In this document: positions 15,805-23,105 of the stretch, piece by piece
Layout: every line of letters starts with the position of its first letter
How positions within the stretch are numbered: position 1 is the first letter of the stretch
Origin: a virus
Reading direction: 5' to 3' (one strand)
Virus record (IMG/VR): IMGVR_UViG_3300022680_000054
Span: 1 to 52,367 of that record
Length of the DNA: 52,367 nt
Made by a program: the position numbers and the translations under genes
Notes under the pieces: model-generated
The model's database searches: none
What the model saw: only the letters and a program-made list of their open reading frames with translations
Told to the model about the DNA's origin: nothing

Positions 15805-16326
15805 TTAGTCTTTACCGTACAACACGTTGTCACCCAACTCTTTAATCTCAAGAATGTCTTTATCAGTCAGTGCAAACCACTCGCCACGCTTGCGCTTTTT
15901 GGCATAGCGTAGATGTAGTTTTTGCTCTAACTTAAAACAGTCATCAGTTTTAATCATCGTTACCAGTTCAATCTCAAAGGGCAGCAATACACCAAAGGAT
16001 TTCATTCTTTGCCGTGGCCGCGTAGTCCTGCCAATCTTGCAATGACCGGAAACATCCAGATCGCGAAGTAGATATACAAACCCATCTTTGTTTGGTAAGT
16101 CTGGCTTAGGTATGACAGGCTTCCCCGCGGTCTTTGCTTGCCTCTCATACCTAGATACCAAGTGCTCAAGAAATATCAAATACTCATCAGACCGATCTAC
16201 TTCACGATTTAGATATTCAATCCTGGCCCGATGAAAGAACACAGTCACCACCAACAACAAACAGGTTGCGGTCATGACGATATATGCACCTGCGAAGAAC
16301 GAAGCAAAAATTGAACTACCATCCAT
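15805..16326 (-). CDS. Membrane-anchored T5orf172/MUG113 (GIY-YIG-like) protein
   Basis: A 173-residue protein with one N-terminal transmembrane segment (residues 7-31), a charged linker (35-75), then a domain fitting the T5orf172/MUG113 family, which is related to GIY-YIG nucleases. Its pieces are FVYLL (83-87) and CKIGRT (96-101) for the two signature strands, the arginine-rich helix RPRQRMKS, and the glutamate-bearing helix FKLEQKLHLRYAKKRKRGEWF (131-151). The family is usually soluble and often linked to DNA; a membrane anchor is unusual. It may act on DNA entering at the envelope (inference). Its translation start is buried in a strong leader hairpin, see 16327-16428. Confidence 0.75.
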   Translation of the reverse strand: MDGSSIFASFFAGAYIVMTATCLLLVVTVFFHRARIEYLNREVDRSDEYLIFLEHLVSRYERQAKTAGKPVIPKPDLPNKDGFVYLLRDLDVSGHCKIGRTTRPRQRMKSFGVLLPFEIELVTMIKTDDCFKLEQKLHLRYAKKRKRGEWFALTDKDILEIKELGDNVLYGKD

Positions 16327-16428
16327 GAAAAACCCCCTTTGGGCTGCTGGCTGTTTGTTGTCTAGGCAAACGCCAGCCCATAGGGGGCCGCTTACAATTA
16401 TAATGCCTTTTTACCGTTTGCCTAGACA
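16327..16428 (-). promoter_or_regulatory. Structured leader able to hide the ribosome-binding site (switch-like)
   Basis: Two pairings compete in the leader RNA of the T5orf172 gene. Stem A joins TGTCTAGGCAAACG (16415-16428 read on minus) with its exact complement at 16359-16372, 14 base pairs, with 42 bases between. Stem B joins a CCCCCTATGGGCTGGC strand (about 16371-16387) with GCCAGCAGCCCAAAGGGGG (about 16333-16353), roughly 15 pairs with a 3-base bulge and one mismatch. Stem B covers AAGGGGG, the ribosome-binding site of the start at 16326. A's 3' arm is in B's loop, so the two are exclusive or form a pseudoknot. The spacer also contains TATAAT. Confidence 0.6.
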
Positions 16429-16454
16429 CCTCTATTATACCCAAAAGCCGTGTT

Positions 16455-17357
16455 TTATTCTAATGGTTCATTCCCATTTGGGGACGGGGACGTAACATTT
16501 TTTCGCGCTCTGCCAGCCACCGATTTACTTACACCCACAGCTTCTGCAAGCTCACGAACCGGCATATCCAGGGACGCCGGGTTGTCCTCAATATAGGCAA
16601 TTACCAGCCCCTCACTGGGTGTTGGTCCCTGCTTGGCCCCACGGGACGGCTTAGGGGCCGATGCCTTGTCCCTGGTGTCCCCTGGGGACGGGGACAGGGA
16701 CGGATCGCGCCTTTTGGCCCGGTCCCAGCTGCGCCCGAAGCCTTTATGCCACTTGGCTCTGGCTTCGTTGTATTCCTGCTTGGCTTTCCCGTGTTCCTCG
16801 ATGCTCTGCACCCACAACACAGCGATAATCTCAGCAGCAATAAAAGCCAGGGCCATCGCGCCCAATGCAGCGGAAAAAGCAACGACAATCTCAAGCCCGC
16901 TCCAAGTTTGCATTTCTGAGCTAATGTCTCGCGTCGCGTACAATTGTGCAAAGAACTGAGTCAGGACGGCCACCAAAGCCCCGAAGCCCACCTGCCGGGT
17001 TAGCTTGGCTGATTGTGGGGCCTTGCGGTATTTCTGGTAGACGATGATGAAGCGAAACATCACCACGGCCAGGTCAATCGTCACCATTGCCAGGAAGCCT
17101 TCTATCGTCGCCGGGATTTCGCCAACGGTTAAAGCAGCGATAGACTGAAACACTGGGAATGTGCGGAAGGCAGCCAGCAAGGCACCGGCCAGCATGACGG
17201 CCAGGATAGGCCATCCAAACCAGGGCAACCGGGCGCTTTGGCGTGGTTTGGTCGGCGGTGGATTCTTGGCGGCATATTCCCGACGTGCCCGCCGCATGGC
17301 GCGATCAAATACTATATCATCTTCGTGCTGTTTTTCTCGTCTGAAAAAACGAAACAT
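16455..17357 (-). CDS. Polytopic membrane protein with C-terminal helix-turn-helix
   Basis: From ATG 17357 (AAGGAG upstream) the protein is 300 residues. A basic N-terminus (residues 1-40) precedes four probable transmembrane segments (about 44-64, 80-107, 123-142, 154-184). A charged helix follows (SIEEHGKAKQEYNEARAKW), then a proline/serine-rich linker and a helix-turn-helix-like end (IAYIEDNPASLDMPVRELAEAVGVSKSVAGRARKNV, about 250-285, quoted in two parts: AYIEDNPASL and VRELAEAVGVSKSVAGRA). A membrane protein with a cytoplasmic DNA-binding tail could tether phage DNA to the membrane or sense the envelope; this is inference. It has its own promoter. Confidence 0.7.
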   Translation of the reverse strand: MFRFFRREKQHEDDIVFDRAMRRARREYAAKNPPPTKPRQSARLPWFGWPILAVMLAGALLAAFRTFPVFQSIAALTVGEIPATIEGFLAMVTIDLAVVMFRFIIVYQKYRKAPQSAKLTRQVGFGALVAVLTQFFAQLYATRDISSEMQTWSGLEIVVAFSAALGAMALAFIAAEIIAVLWVQSIEEHGKAKQEYNEARAKWHKGFGRSWDRAKRRDPSLSPSPGDTRDKASAPKPSRGAKQGPTPSEGLVIAYIEDNPASLDMPVRELAEAVGVSKSVAGRARKNVTSPSPNGNEPLE

Positions 17358-17376
17358 GTTCCCAACTCCTTTTTGT

Positions 17377-17406
17377 GGTATACTCAACTCAGTGCAGCGG
17401 TTTCAA
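17377..17406 (-). promoter_or_regulatory. Promoter of the membrane/HTH gene
   Basis: Minus-strand TTGAAA (17401-17406) and TATACC (17377-17382) are 18 bases apart; the predicted start lies only about 13 bases before the ATG at 17357, with AAGGAG inside that short leader. The -10 overlaps a plus-strand extended -10 (TGG-TATACT), giving two face-to-face promoters. Confidence 0.6.
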
Positions 17407-17443
17407 CTCCCCGCTGCCAACCCGGCGGCCTCGCCGGGTTTTT
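17391..17443 (+). ncRNA. Candidate plus-strand small RNA with terminator
   Basis: A plus-strand extended -10 (TGG-TATACT, -10 at 17379-17384) precedes a hairpin with perfect 7-bp arms GCAGCGG/CCGCTGC (17394-17400, 17411-17417). An intrinsic terminator follows, AACCCGGCG/CGCCGGGTT (17419-17427, 17432-17440) then TTTTTC. The T-tract exists only in the rightward direction, although every gene here is leftward. No -35 is evident. The RNA would be about 53 bases and antisense to the spacer upstream of the membrane/HTH gene. Alternatively the hairpins merely end or shape leftward transcripts. Confidence 0.45.
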
Positions 17444-17737
17444 CTATTCTATCCCCACCTTCGGATAGATAATGATTCTGTCTCGATAGTGGGTAACAGG
17501 GATACTCAAGCAACCCCGCTTTTCATCATAACGGCATTCCCGGTATTCATCGGTTTTTTCCCTGACCTTTTCCCAGGCAAAGGCCAGTGCTTTGCCAAAA
17601 TCATCTGAAACGCCCACAGTATACCGATCATATCTGCCTTTTAATTCATCGACTACAACACGCGCCACAATATGAAATACCTGCTGCCCGTTTATGGACG
17701 CATGATACTTGTTGAGGTCATCTATAACGTTTACCAT
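17444..17737 (-). CDS. Small protein, function unknown
   Basis: A 97-residue soluble protein with mixed alpha/beta character (VFHIVARVVVDELK, DDFGKALAFAWEKVREKTDEY, IIIYPKVG). Ribosome-binding region GGGGGATAAG lies immediately upstream and contains the stop codon of the preceding 50-residue gene. No family recognised. Confidence 0.6.
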   Translation of the reverse strand: MVNVIDDLNKYHASINGQQVFHIVARVVVDELKGRYDRYTVGVSDDFGKALAFAWEKVREKTDEYRECRYDEKRGCLSIPVTHYRDRIIIYPKVGIE

Positions 17738-17738
17738 C

Positions 17739-17891
17739 TTATCCCCCTAATCCCATCATCACACTTACCACCAACAGCCACGCCACCACAAACGCCAGCA
17801 GCGTGCCCCCAACGAACAGATCGGTCCGCCTGTATACCGGGTCGCGCTCGGCCCAGAGCCGGCGGGGAATTGGGCATCGGCTATCGTTCAT
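17739..17891 (-). CDS. 50-residue single-pass membrane protein
   Basis: ATG 17889-17891 overlaps the previous stop as ATGA, and the frame runs 50 codons to TAA at 17739, one base before the next start. The product has a basic, polar N-terminal 24 residues (CPIPRRLWAERDPVYRR) and one transmembrane segment (TLLAFVVAWLLVVSVMMG). The tight coupling on both sides is the main evidence that it is real. Function unknown. Confidence 0.6.
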   Translation of the reverse strand: MNDSRCPIPRRLWAERDPVYRRTDLFVGGTLLAFVVAWLLVVSVMMGLGG

Positions 17892-18082
17892 GTAGAATAC
17901 TTCCGCATCAGCATGTCATAATATGCCAGTGGGACCAAAATACGATAGTGTTTCCCGCGCATTTTCCCCCGGACGTATTTACATGGAAAGCCCGAATATA
18001 GCCCCAGGTGGTATACATAGATCGCTGTGGGTGAATAAACCCACTGGCGGTACTTAGCGACAATCAACCTGATCTTAGCCAT
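17888..18082 (-). CDS. Small basic protein, function unknown
   Basis: 64 residues from ATG 18082, which overlaps the upstream gene by 8 bases. Rich in tyrosine, arginine and lysine (YRQWVYSPTAIYVYHLGLYSG, quoted short: YRQWVYSP; KYVRGKMRGKHYRIL), with a probable beta core. A nucleic-acid-binding role would suit the charge but there is no motif. Coupled by ATGA to the membrane peptide gene after it. Confidence 0.55.
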   Translation of the reverse strand: MAKIRLIVAKYRQWVYSPTAIYVYHLGLYSGFPCKYVRGKMRGKHYRILVPLAYYDMLMRKYST

Positions 18083-18323
18083 CACGCATCACCCCCACAA
18101 TATCCTCAACAGTAGCCCAGCGTGCTTTACCCCGCATCCGCATCCGCTTGTGCCGCCCCTTCGCATACTCTGCCAGCCGCACAAACGTATCCCGCCAGCT
18201 GCCCGCGCTGCGCTCAGCGTAATACCGATATTCATCTTCCACCCCGGCCAGCGTGTCCAGGTCGGTGATACGGTCGATCCGGGCCTGGGCGCGGGTGGTG
18301 AGGGTGTGTTGTAGGTGTTTCAT
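18075..18323 (-). CDS. Small helical protein, function unknown
   Basis: 82 residues from ATG 18323, which overlaps the previous stop (ATGA). Mostly helical, rich in arginine (ARIDRITDLDTL, WRDTFVRLAEYAKGRHKRMRMRGKAR). It lies in the small-gene string after the helicase gene. No family recognised. Confidence 0.55.
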   Translation of the reverse strand: MKHLQHTLTTRAQARIDRITDLDTLAGVEDEYRYYAERSAGSWRDTFVRLAEYAKGRHKRMRMRGKARWATVEDIVGVMRDG

Positions 18324-18610
18324 GCGCTTGGTCCTGGGTCTAGCCAGTAATACCATGGTAAATCGTTTTTGGCGCACAGATTACAATAACAATTGAAACA
18401 TAGGACACCAGGTGTGCCCTCGCGTCCAGAACCTACCGCCTCGGAGTTACCCGGTATCATGCTGGCTACCTGATTCCATATCGCTGTAGGCGCATGAAAA
18501 TCATAATAACGACTGGTGCCGCAAAGCTGGCACGGCGCAACCCACGGCCACCGTGTTTTGAAGGGATACAGATTCCAAGCAATGGTTTTAAGTCGGTAGC
18601 GTAGCCTCAC
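18320..18610 (-). CDS. Small cysteine-rich, zinc-ribbon-like protein (GTG start)
   Basis: 96 residues starting at GTG 18610, overlapping the prior stop as GTGA. The pattern CQLC near residues 27-30 and CFNCYCNLC near 71-79 offers four or more cysteines to bind zinc, with a tryptophan-rich tail (LPWYYWLDPG). Such small zinc ribbons are common in phage operons near replication genes and often bind nucleic acids; the specific role is unknown. Confidence 0.6.
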   Translation of the reverse strand: MRLRYRLKTIAWNLYPFKTRWPWVAPCQLCGTSRYYDFHAPTAIWNQVASMIPGNSEAVGSGREGTPGVLCFNCYCNLCAKNDLPWYYWLDPGPSA

Positions 18611-18849
18611 CGCGCCATCCCTTCCACCGCCGGATCACGCTCCCGCTCACCAGCCGGGCATCCGCCAGCCGCCAGCCATTCGCGGGCCAGCAGGCGGGCC
18701 GCGTCGGGCACCGGGAACTGACCCACCGTGGTCACCGCCACCACGTCGCCATCGCTGGTATCCAGCAGGCGCTGCACCAGGTGATCGGACACGTACAGAC
18801 GGCGGTAGACTTCGGTCGGAACCATCATCCATTTAGAGTTCGTCTGCAT
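18607..18849 (-). CDS. Small protein, function unknown
   Basis: 80 residues, starting inside the end of the dnaB-like gene (17-base overlap). The middle is a helical, leucine-rich stretch (YVSDHLVQRLLDTSDGD) followed by beta-prone VVAVTTVGQFPV. No membrane segment or motif. Position directly after the helicase suggests a replication accessory role only weakly. Confidence 0.5.
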   Translation of the reverse strand: MQTNSKWMMVPTEVYRRLYVSDHLVQRLLDTSDGDVVAVTTVGQFPVPDAARLLAREWLAAGGCPAGERERDPAVEGMAR

Positions 18850-20413
18850 AGTGTCTTACCTCACTCGCTTTACTTTCCTGGTCTTTGCGGGCCGGGCTGT
18901 CCATCCGGGTAATGTCTGGTCGCCAGATCATGGGGAAATCCCCGGTTGGCCCGTTTCGCTGCTTGGCAATAATGCCGTCCATCAAATAATCGGCGGGCTT
19001 GCGGTCCTGCGGCTGCAAACCTTCCTCCTTTTCCCGCCAGTAGCCGTCACGGTGCAGGAATACAACCGTTTCAGCCGTCTGGCCCACGCCAGAGCTACCG
19101 TACAGGTCACCCAGGCGCGGGCGCTTCACTTTGTATTTGTCCGCCCCGCGTGCCGTGCGTTCAAACAATTTCCCGCTCAGCTGCGAAGCCAGGACCACCG
19201 GGATATTGAGCGCCCCGGCCAACTGGTGATAGGTCAGCGCGCAGTTCTTGAGATACAGATCGTGGCGCTGGCTGGTACCGGGGTCGGGGTGATTTTGCAG
19301 GTAGTCCACAAAAGCGATGTCAACCCCTTCCTGCTGGTACTGCTCGCGTACCCGGTCCCGCACCTGAACAGCCGTACAGCCGCGTATATCCTCGAAGTGA
19401 ATCGGTAACTGGCTGATGTCGGCCACGGCGGCGACAACCTTGGCGTAATCCTCCGGGGCTGCCTGCCGGATGTTGTTGTAGTGCGTGCTGACCCCGCTCT
19501 TGATGGCCGCCATACGGGCAAACATCTGCTGGCGGCTCATTTCGTTAGAACCAAACCACACCTTGTAGCCGTTCACAGCGGCGTGCAGCGCCGCCTGGAT
19601 CATCCAGGACGATTTACCCATCGAGGTCGGCCCGGCCACGATGATCAGGTCACCGCGCAAAAAGCCGCCGGTCATCTGGTTAAAATCGGGCCACGGCGTG
19701 CCGATCCCGATCTCCTTTTTGCCCTCACGCCAGTCGGCCAGCGTGTCCAGGAATTCACTCGCCAGGTCGTACGCGCTGATCCCGTTGGACTGGCGGGCCG
19801 CGCTCTCCTGGCTGATGACCGTCACTTTGTCCTGCGCTTCGGCCAGCACCTGGAAGATGTCCAGGCTTTCGTTGTGGGCCAGCTGCGCGATTTCTCCGGC
19901 TGCCCCCAACAAGCGGCGGCGGGTGGCGGCCCGCTTGACGATCTCGGCATAGGCCACCACGTTCTTTTTGAGCGTTGATATGGTGACCGAAGGCAAGTAA
20001 CGCAGGTAAGGTTCCCCGCCGATATAATCCAGGCGGTCCCGCGCTCGCAAGGCTTCGGCCAGGGTGCGGGTGTCCAGCGGTGTCTTGCTCTCGTGCAGTC
20101 GGGCGATTTCTTCCCAGATAAATCCATGCCGTAAAATAAAGAAGTCCTCGGCATCCAGAATCCGGCATACGTCGAACAGGCAGGTCGGATTCATGAGCAC
20201 CGCACCGATCACGCCTTCTTCGGCCTCAACGCTGTGTGGGGTCAAGTTGAAGGGGTCGGACTTGTCATAGAGTTTTTCGCCGCTGCCTTTGTCTCCCCAA
20301 CCAGGGTTGGGGGCAACGCGACCGTTGTTATCTGCTTTTGCGCCGTTGCCGTTATTTCGTGTAGCCGTGACGGCTGGTAACAACTTTACCGGGGCGTCGG
20401 TTGTTAAGGTCAT
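18833..20413 (-). CDS. dnaB: Replicative DNA helicase, DnaB family
   Basis: A 526-residue hexameric helicase. Residues 55-200 form the DnaB N-terminal domain (HSVEAEEGVIGAVLMN at 60-75; DFFILRHGFIW). The RecA-like motor has Walker A GPTSMGKSS (261-269), the EMS motif (291-293), Walker B IAFVDYLQ (366-373) and the LASQLSG motif. The first 50 residues are a low-complexity, asparagine/glycine-rich tail not typical of cellular DnaB. It unwinds phage DNA after loading by the O-like initiator encoded just upstream, with which it overlaps by four bases. Confidence 0.93.
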   Translation of the reverse strand: MTLTTDAPVKLLPAVTATRNNGNGAKADNNGRVAPNPGWGDKGSGEKLYDKSDPFNLTPHSVEAEEGVIGAVLMNPTCLFDVCRILDAEDFFILRHGFIWEEIARLHESKTPLDTRTLAEALRARDRLDYIGGEPYLRYLPSVTISTLKKNVVAYAEIVKRAATRRRLLGAAGEIAQLAHNESLDIFQVLAEAQDKVTVISQESAARQSNGISAYDLASEFLDTLADWREGKKEIGIGTPWPDFNQMTGGFLRGDLIIVAGPTSMGKSSWMIQAALHAAVNGYKVWFGSNEMSRQQMFARMAAIKSGVSTHYNNIRQAAPEDYAKVVAAVADISQLPIHFEDIRGCTAVQVRDRVREQYQQEGVDIAFVDYLQNHPDPGTSQRHDLYLKNCALTYHQLAGALNIPVVLASQLSGKLFERTARGADKYKVKRPRLGDLYGSSGVGQTAETVVFLHRDGYWREKEEGLQPQDRKPADYLMDGIIAKQRNGPTGDFPMIWRPDITRMDSPARKDQESKASEVRHYADEL

Positions 20414-21342
20414 CCAGTGGCCTCCATTTGGGCGATAAGCTCGGCGCGACTCTGGCCGGAATAGTAGGTTTGATTGGGCGCGGGTGATGCTTCACTATGC
20501 GAAGCACGATAGTCTCTAATCAGCTGTCCGGTGTTTAGATCGCGCGGTGGGTTAAGGTTCTGAGCTTCGTACCAGTCACAGGCAGCCATAAATTCAAACA
20601 GTGTAGCACCCACATTACGCAGGGACTTCAACGAATTGCCTACACGACCGGATACGTCATCCTCATCGACGCTGCCTGGCTCAATGTAGTAAACCCGTTT
20701 ACAAACAACATCAAAAAGTGGATTGCGCTCCCGCTCTACCGGGTTCAGTAGTCTATCCAAGTATTTAGTAATGCCCTTACGTGGCTTGGGCTTGGCACGT
20801 TCCCGATCCAGTAGGGTCTGCCAATCGCCCTGAACGATCTTCCCTGCCTTAACGGCTTTTTTGAACTTAGGTATTGACAGGGTTAACCAGTCTTCTGGGT
20901 CATCCTCCGGCGCGTTAGCGCCAGAGTCTTTTTCTTTGACTTTATTTACTTTCTTTTGTGTGTCTACTGAGTTGACTAGTGCTGGTCTACTGAGTTGACT
21001 AGTGCTAGTCAATTGAGTTGACATGTCGTCAGGAGACTGGTCTACTGAGTTGACTAGTAAGGCATAGGTAAAACCCTGGCCGCAAGGCTCCCGGTCGATG
21101 GCTCCGCGCTTCAAGGCCGCCTTTATTCCATCGCTCACACCCTGACGACTAAGACCGGTTATCTTCTCCAGTTGGGACAGGCTGATCCGGTCCCGATCTT
21201 TGTGCCAACCGAAAGTAAAGCGGACAATTGCCATGACCACCTTAAATTCGGTGCATTCCATATCGGCCATCCATTCATCGAAGATGATGTTCGGGGCCTG
21301 TGTATAGTTGGGGGCATCTACCCCCACCGATACTTGAACCAT
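20410..21342 (-). CDS. Replication initiator, lambda O/Phage_rep_O-like, containing the origin
   Basis: From ATG 21342 (GGAG 7 bases upstream) the protein is 310 residues. Residues 10-95 match the Phage_rep_O winged-helix domain: YTQAPNIIFDEWMADMECTE, VRFTFGWHKDRDRISLSQLE and TGLSRQGVSDGIKAALKRG. A variable linker follows, encoded by the iteron region and rich in repeated VNSVD peptides. The C-terminal 150 residues resemble helicase-loader-contacting parts. As in lambda, the initiator should bind iterons within its own gene and bring DnaB, whose gene follows at once. Confidence 0.88.
   Translation of the reverse strand: MVQVSVGVDAPNYTQAPNIIFDEWMADMECTEFKVVMAIVRFTFGWHKDRDRISLSQLEKITGLSRQGVSDGIKAALKRGAIDREPCGQGFTYALLVNSVDQSPDDMSTQLTSTSQLSRPALVNSVDTQKKVNKVKEKDSGANAPEDDPEDWLTLSIPKFKKAVKAGKIVQGDWQTLLDRERAKPKPRKGITKYLDRLLNPVERERNPLFDVVCKRVYYIEPGSVDEDDVSGRVGNSLKSLRNVGATLFEFMAACDWYEAQNLNPPRDLNTGQLIRDYRASHSEASPAPNQTYYSGQSRAELIAQMEATG
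20924..21058 (-). repeat. ori: Probable replication origin: four iterons plus AT-rich unwinding element
   Basis: The sequence GTCTACTGAGTTGACTAGT occurs at 20962, 20985 and 21040, with a diverged copy (GTCAATTGAGTTGACATGT) at 21008; the starts are 23, 23 and 32 bases apart. Each core is a near-palindrome (GTC-ACT-AGT-GAC). Directly beside them, 20924-20961 is a T-rich run on the plus strand. Repeats inside the initiator gene next to an AT-rich segment match the layout of the lambda origin. The initiator bound here is presumably its own product. Confidence 0.8.
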
Positions 21343-21413
21343 GGTGATCTCCAAGAATCAAACTAACCCGTCGATAATTTCTCGACAGGCCAGAAGTTGG
21401 GGGCATGAATTGC

Positions 21414-21441
21414 TTGTGAAAGCGGGGGAACCTGCTATACT
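21414..21441 (+). promoter_or_regulatory. Plus-strand promoter of the small RNA candidate
   Basis: TTGTGA (21414-21419), 16-base spacer, extended -10 TGC-TATACT (TATACT at 21436-21441). It points right, against all surrounding genes. Confidence 0.55.
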
Positions 21442-21447
21442 AAGCAA

Positions 21448-21520
21448 AACGCCCTTCCAGTCTTGTGGCCTGGTTTGGCGTAGCGGCCCCGACGTGCTAC
21501 CGTCGCGGTCGCTTTTTTTT
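21448..21520 (+). ncRNA. Candidate plus-strand small RNA with strong terminator
   Basis: Downstream of the promoter at 21414-21441, the predicted RNA has a first hairpin with outer arms ACGCC/GGCGT (from 21449 to 21481) and inner arms CCAG/CTGG. A strong terminator follows: AGCGGCCCCGACG (21482-21494) pairs with CGTCGCGGTCGCT (21501-21513) with one wobble and one mismatch, then eight T. About 73 bases long, it lies in the 210-base spacer between the methyltransferase gene and the initiator gene, so it could act in trans or control initiator expression by interference. I see no leftward promoter of comparable quality for the initiator. Confidence 0.6.
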
Positions 21521-21554
21521 GTATGTGATTGGCTTGATAATACACCAGAAGCCG

Positions 21555-23105
21555 TCATCGTGCAACCTCAAGATCAAATAGCGGCAACTGCCCGGCTGCC
21601 TCACGTTCATGACGCGCCTTTTCGTTATCCTCCCATATTTCTGCAAGTTCGCGCGCGGTGTGCCAATCTTCAGGTGCAAACTGCTGCCAGAATTCCAACC
21701 GTTGCCAGGCGATGGCCGCGTAGGGCGTTTCCAGTTCGACGCCCTGCACGTGCTCCCACCCGGCCAACCGCGCGCCTATCATCTCTGATCCGCTGCCCGA
21801 AAAGGGCACGAGTAAGCGGCGGGGCGCGTAGGCGTCGGGGGGTAGTAGTAGGGTGGCGAGCCAGTGGAGAAGTGCGAGCGGTTTCACGGTTGGATGCCCG
21901 TTGCGGCGTGGTGCAGTTTTCTGCCCCAGACTACCATTTGCACGCCCGGCGTAGACGCCGGGCGTTTCGTTTTCGGGTAGGGCTAACCCTGCCTCACGCT
22001 GCCATCGGTCCGCCTTGCCGCAGTAGAAGAACGGCGGCGCGCCTTCCAGGCGTTCTAGCAGGTAGTCGCTGTTGTGAAAAAAGCGGGCGGCGGTGCCTGA
22101 GTCGCCATGATGGAACCAGCCCCGGCTGTCTCCCCCGTTATATGAGCCTCGCCCCCCTATGCTTTGTGTAGTCTCACCAGTGCCGCCAGAGCTAACACTC
22201 TCCCCACTCTGCTCCGCCAACGCCTTAACCGCGCAACCGTCTGCGCAGGCGTCCGGCGTGCAGGTGGGGGTGTGGGAGAGGGCGACGTGAGCGGGCCATC
22301 TTCCGGCGGGGTGTGGCGGCTGTATAATGCCTCCGACAAATGGTACACCCGAAGCTACCCGCTTACTACCTAACCCGGCGCTTTTAGCACTACCATGAGT
22401 GCCACCGCTTTCAATTCTAGAATCGTCAATATTCAAAGCCCCGGCCCCCGTGCCCGTGATGCTGTCAACGGGGCGGGTGTTGTAGGGCACCTGGGCGCAG
22501 ATGATAAACTCGGCGGCGGGTTTGAGCGCTTGCAACCCGTAGCGGTGGCCTGCCCACTGTTGGGCGAGGGGGGTGGCGGGGGCTGTGAGTTGGGGCGATG
22601 GTTGCCAACCATCGCCCATTGCTAGACGTGGGCTGGTACTGCCGGGGTTAGGGTGCAAACCTATGGCTTCCCGCTCCGCCCCGTTATCCCGGTCCACCTG
22701 TGTATCAATGCGGGTCGCTTTCGGAAAGCCCGACCCAAACAGCCACACTAGCGCTGGATGTATCACGAACCCCGCATCCTCGATTGCCACTGCCATCCGG
22801 TGAAACGTGCGGCTACCCCCGAACACGAACATAAACGCGCCGGGGTGTAACACGCGCTTGATGGCCTGCCAGGTATCGACCCGGTAAGCCACGTCACCGC
22901 CGTCCCAGGTTTTACCCATGAAGCCACGACTCGCCCGCTGGAAAGCGCCATCGGTGCCGTGCTGAGCCGGAGCGGAGTCGTCCTTGCCAAAGCGCTCGGT
23001 GATGCTGGTCAGGTGATACGGCGCGTCCATCAGCGCCGCATGGAATAGCGGGCCGGTGTACTGCTGGCAGTATGCGGCGATGTCTCCAACGTGTAAGCAG
23101 TGCAT
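21555..23105 (-). CDS. DNA methyltransferase, N6-adenine/N4-cytosine type
   Basis: About 516 residues from ATG 23105; the frame is open for 109 more codons, but that part runs through a noncoding, hairpin-rich region. Motif IV is LMDAPYHL (catalytic DAPY, residues 27-30) near the N-terminus, and the SAM-binding FxGxG as PFSGSGS near residue 434, preceded by NGHPTVKPLALLHWL. This order is that of beta-type amino-methyltransferases. The region between (about 100-400) contains a long insert, likely target recognition. No restriction gene is adjacent, so it probably protects phage DNA or marks it. Recognition sequence unknown. Confidence 0.85.
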   Translation of the reverse strand: MHCLHVGDIAAYCQQYTGPLFHAALMDAPYHLTSITERFGKDDSAPAQHGTDGAFQRASRGFMGKTWDGGDVAYRVDTWQAIKRVLHPGAFMFVFGGSRTFHRMAVAIEDAGFVIHPALVWLFGSGFPKATRIDTQVDRDNGAEREAIGLHPNPGSTSPRLAMGDGWQPSPQLTAPATPLAQQWAGHRYGLQALKPAAEFIICAQVPYNTRPVDSITGTGAGALNIDDSRIESGGTHGSAKSAGLGSKRVASGVPFVGGIIQPPHPAGRWPAHVALSHTPTCTPDACADGCAVKALAEQSGESVSSGGTGETTQSIGGRGSYNGGDSRGWFHHGDSGTAARFFHNSDYLLERLEGAPPFFYCGKADRWQREAGLALPENETPGVYAGRANGSLGQKTAPRRNGHPTVKPLALLHWLATLLLPPDAYAPRRLLVPFSGSGSEMIGARLAGWEHVQGVELETPYAAIAWQRLEFWQQFAPEDWHTARELAEIWEDNEKARHEREAAGQLPLFDLEVAR

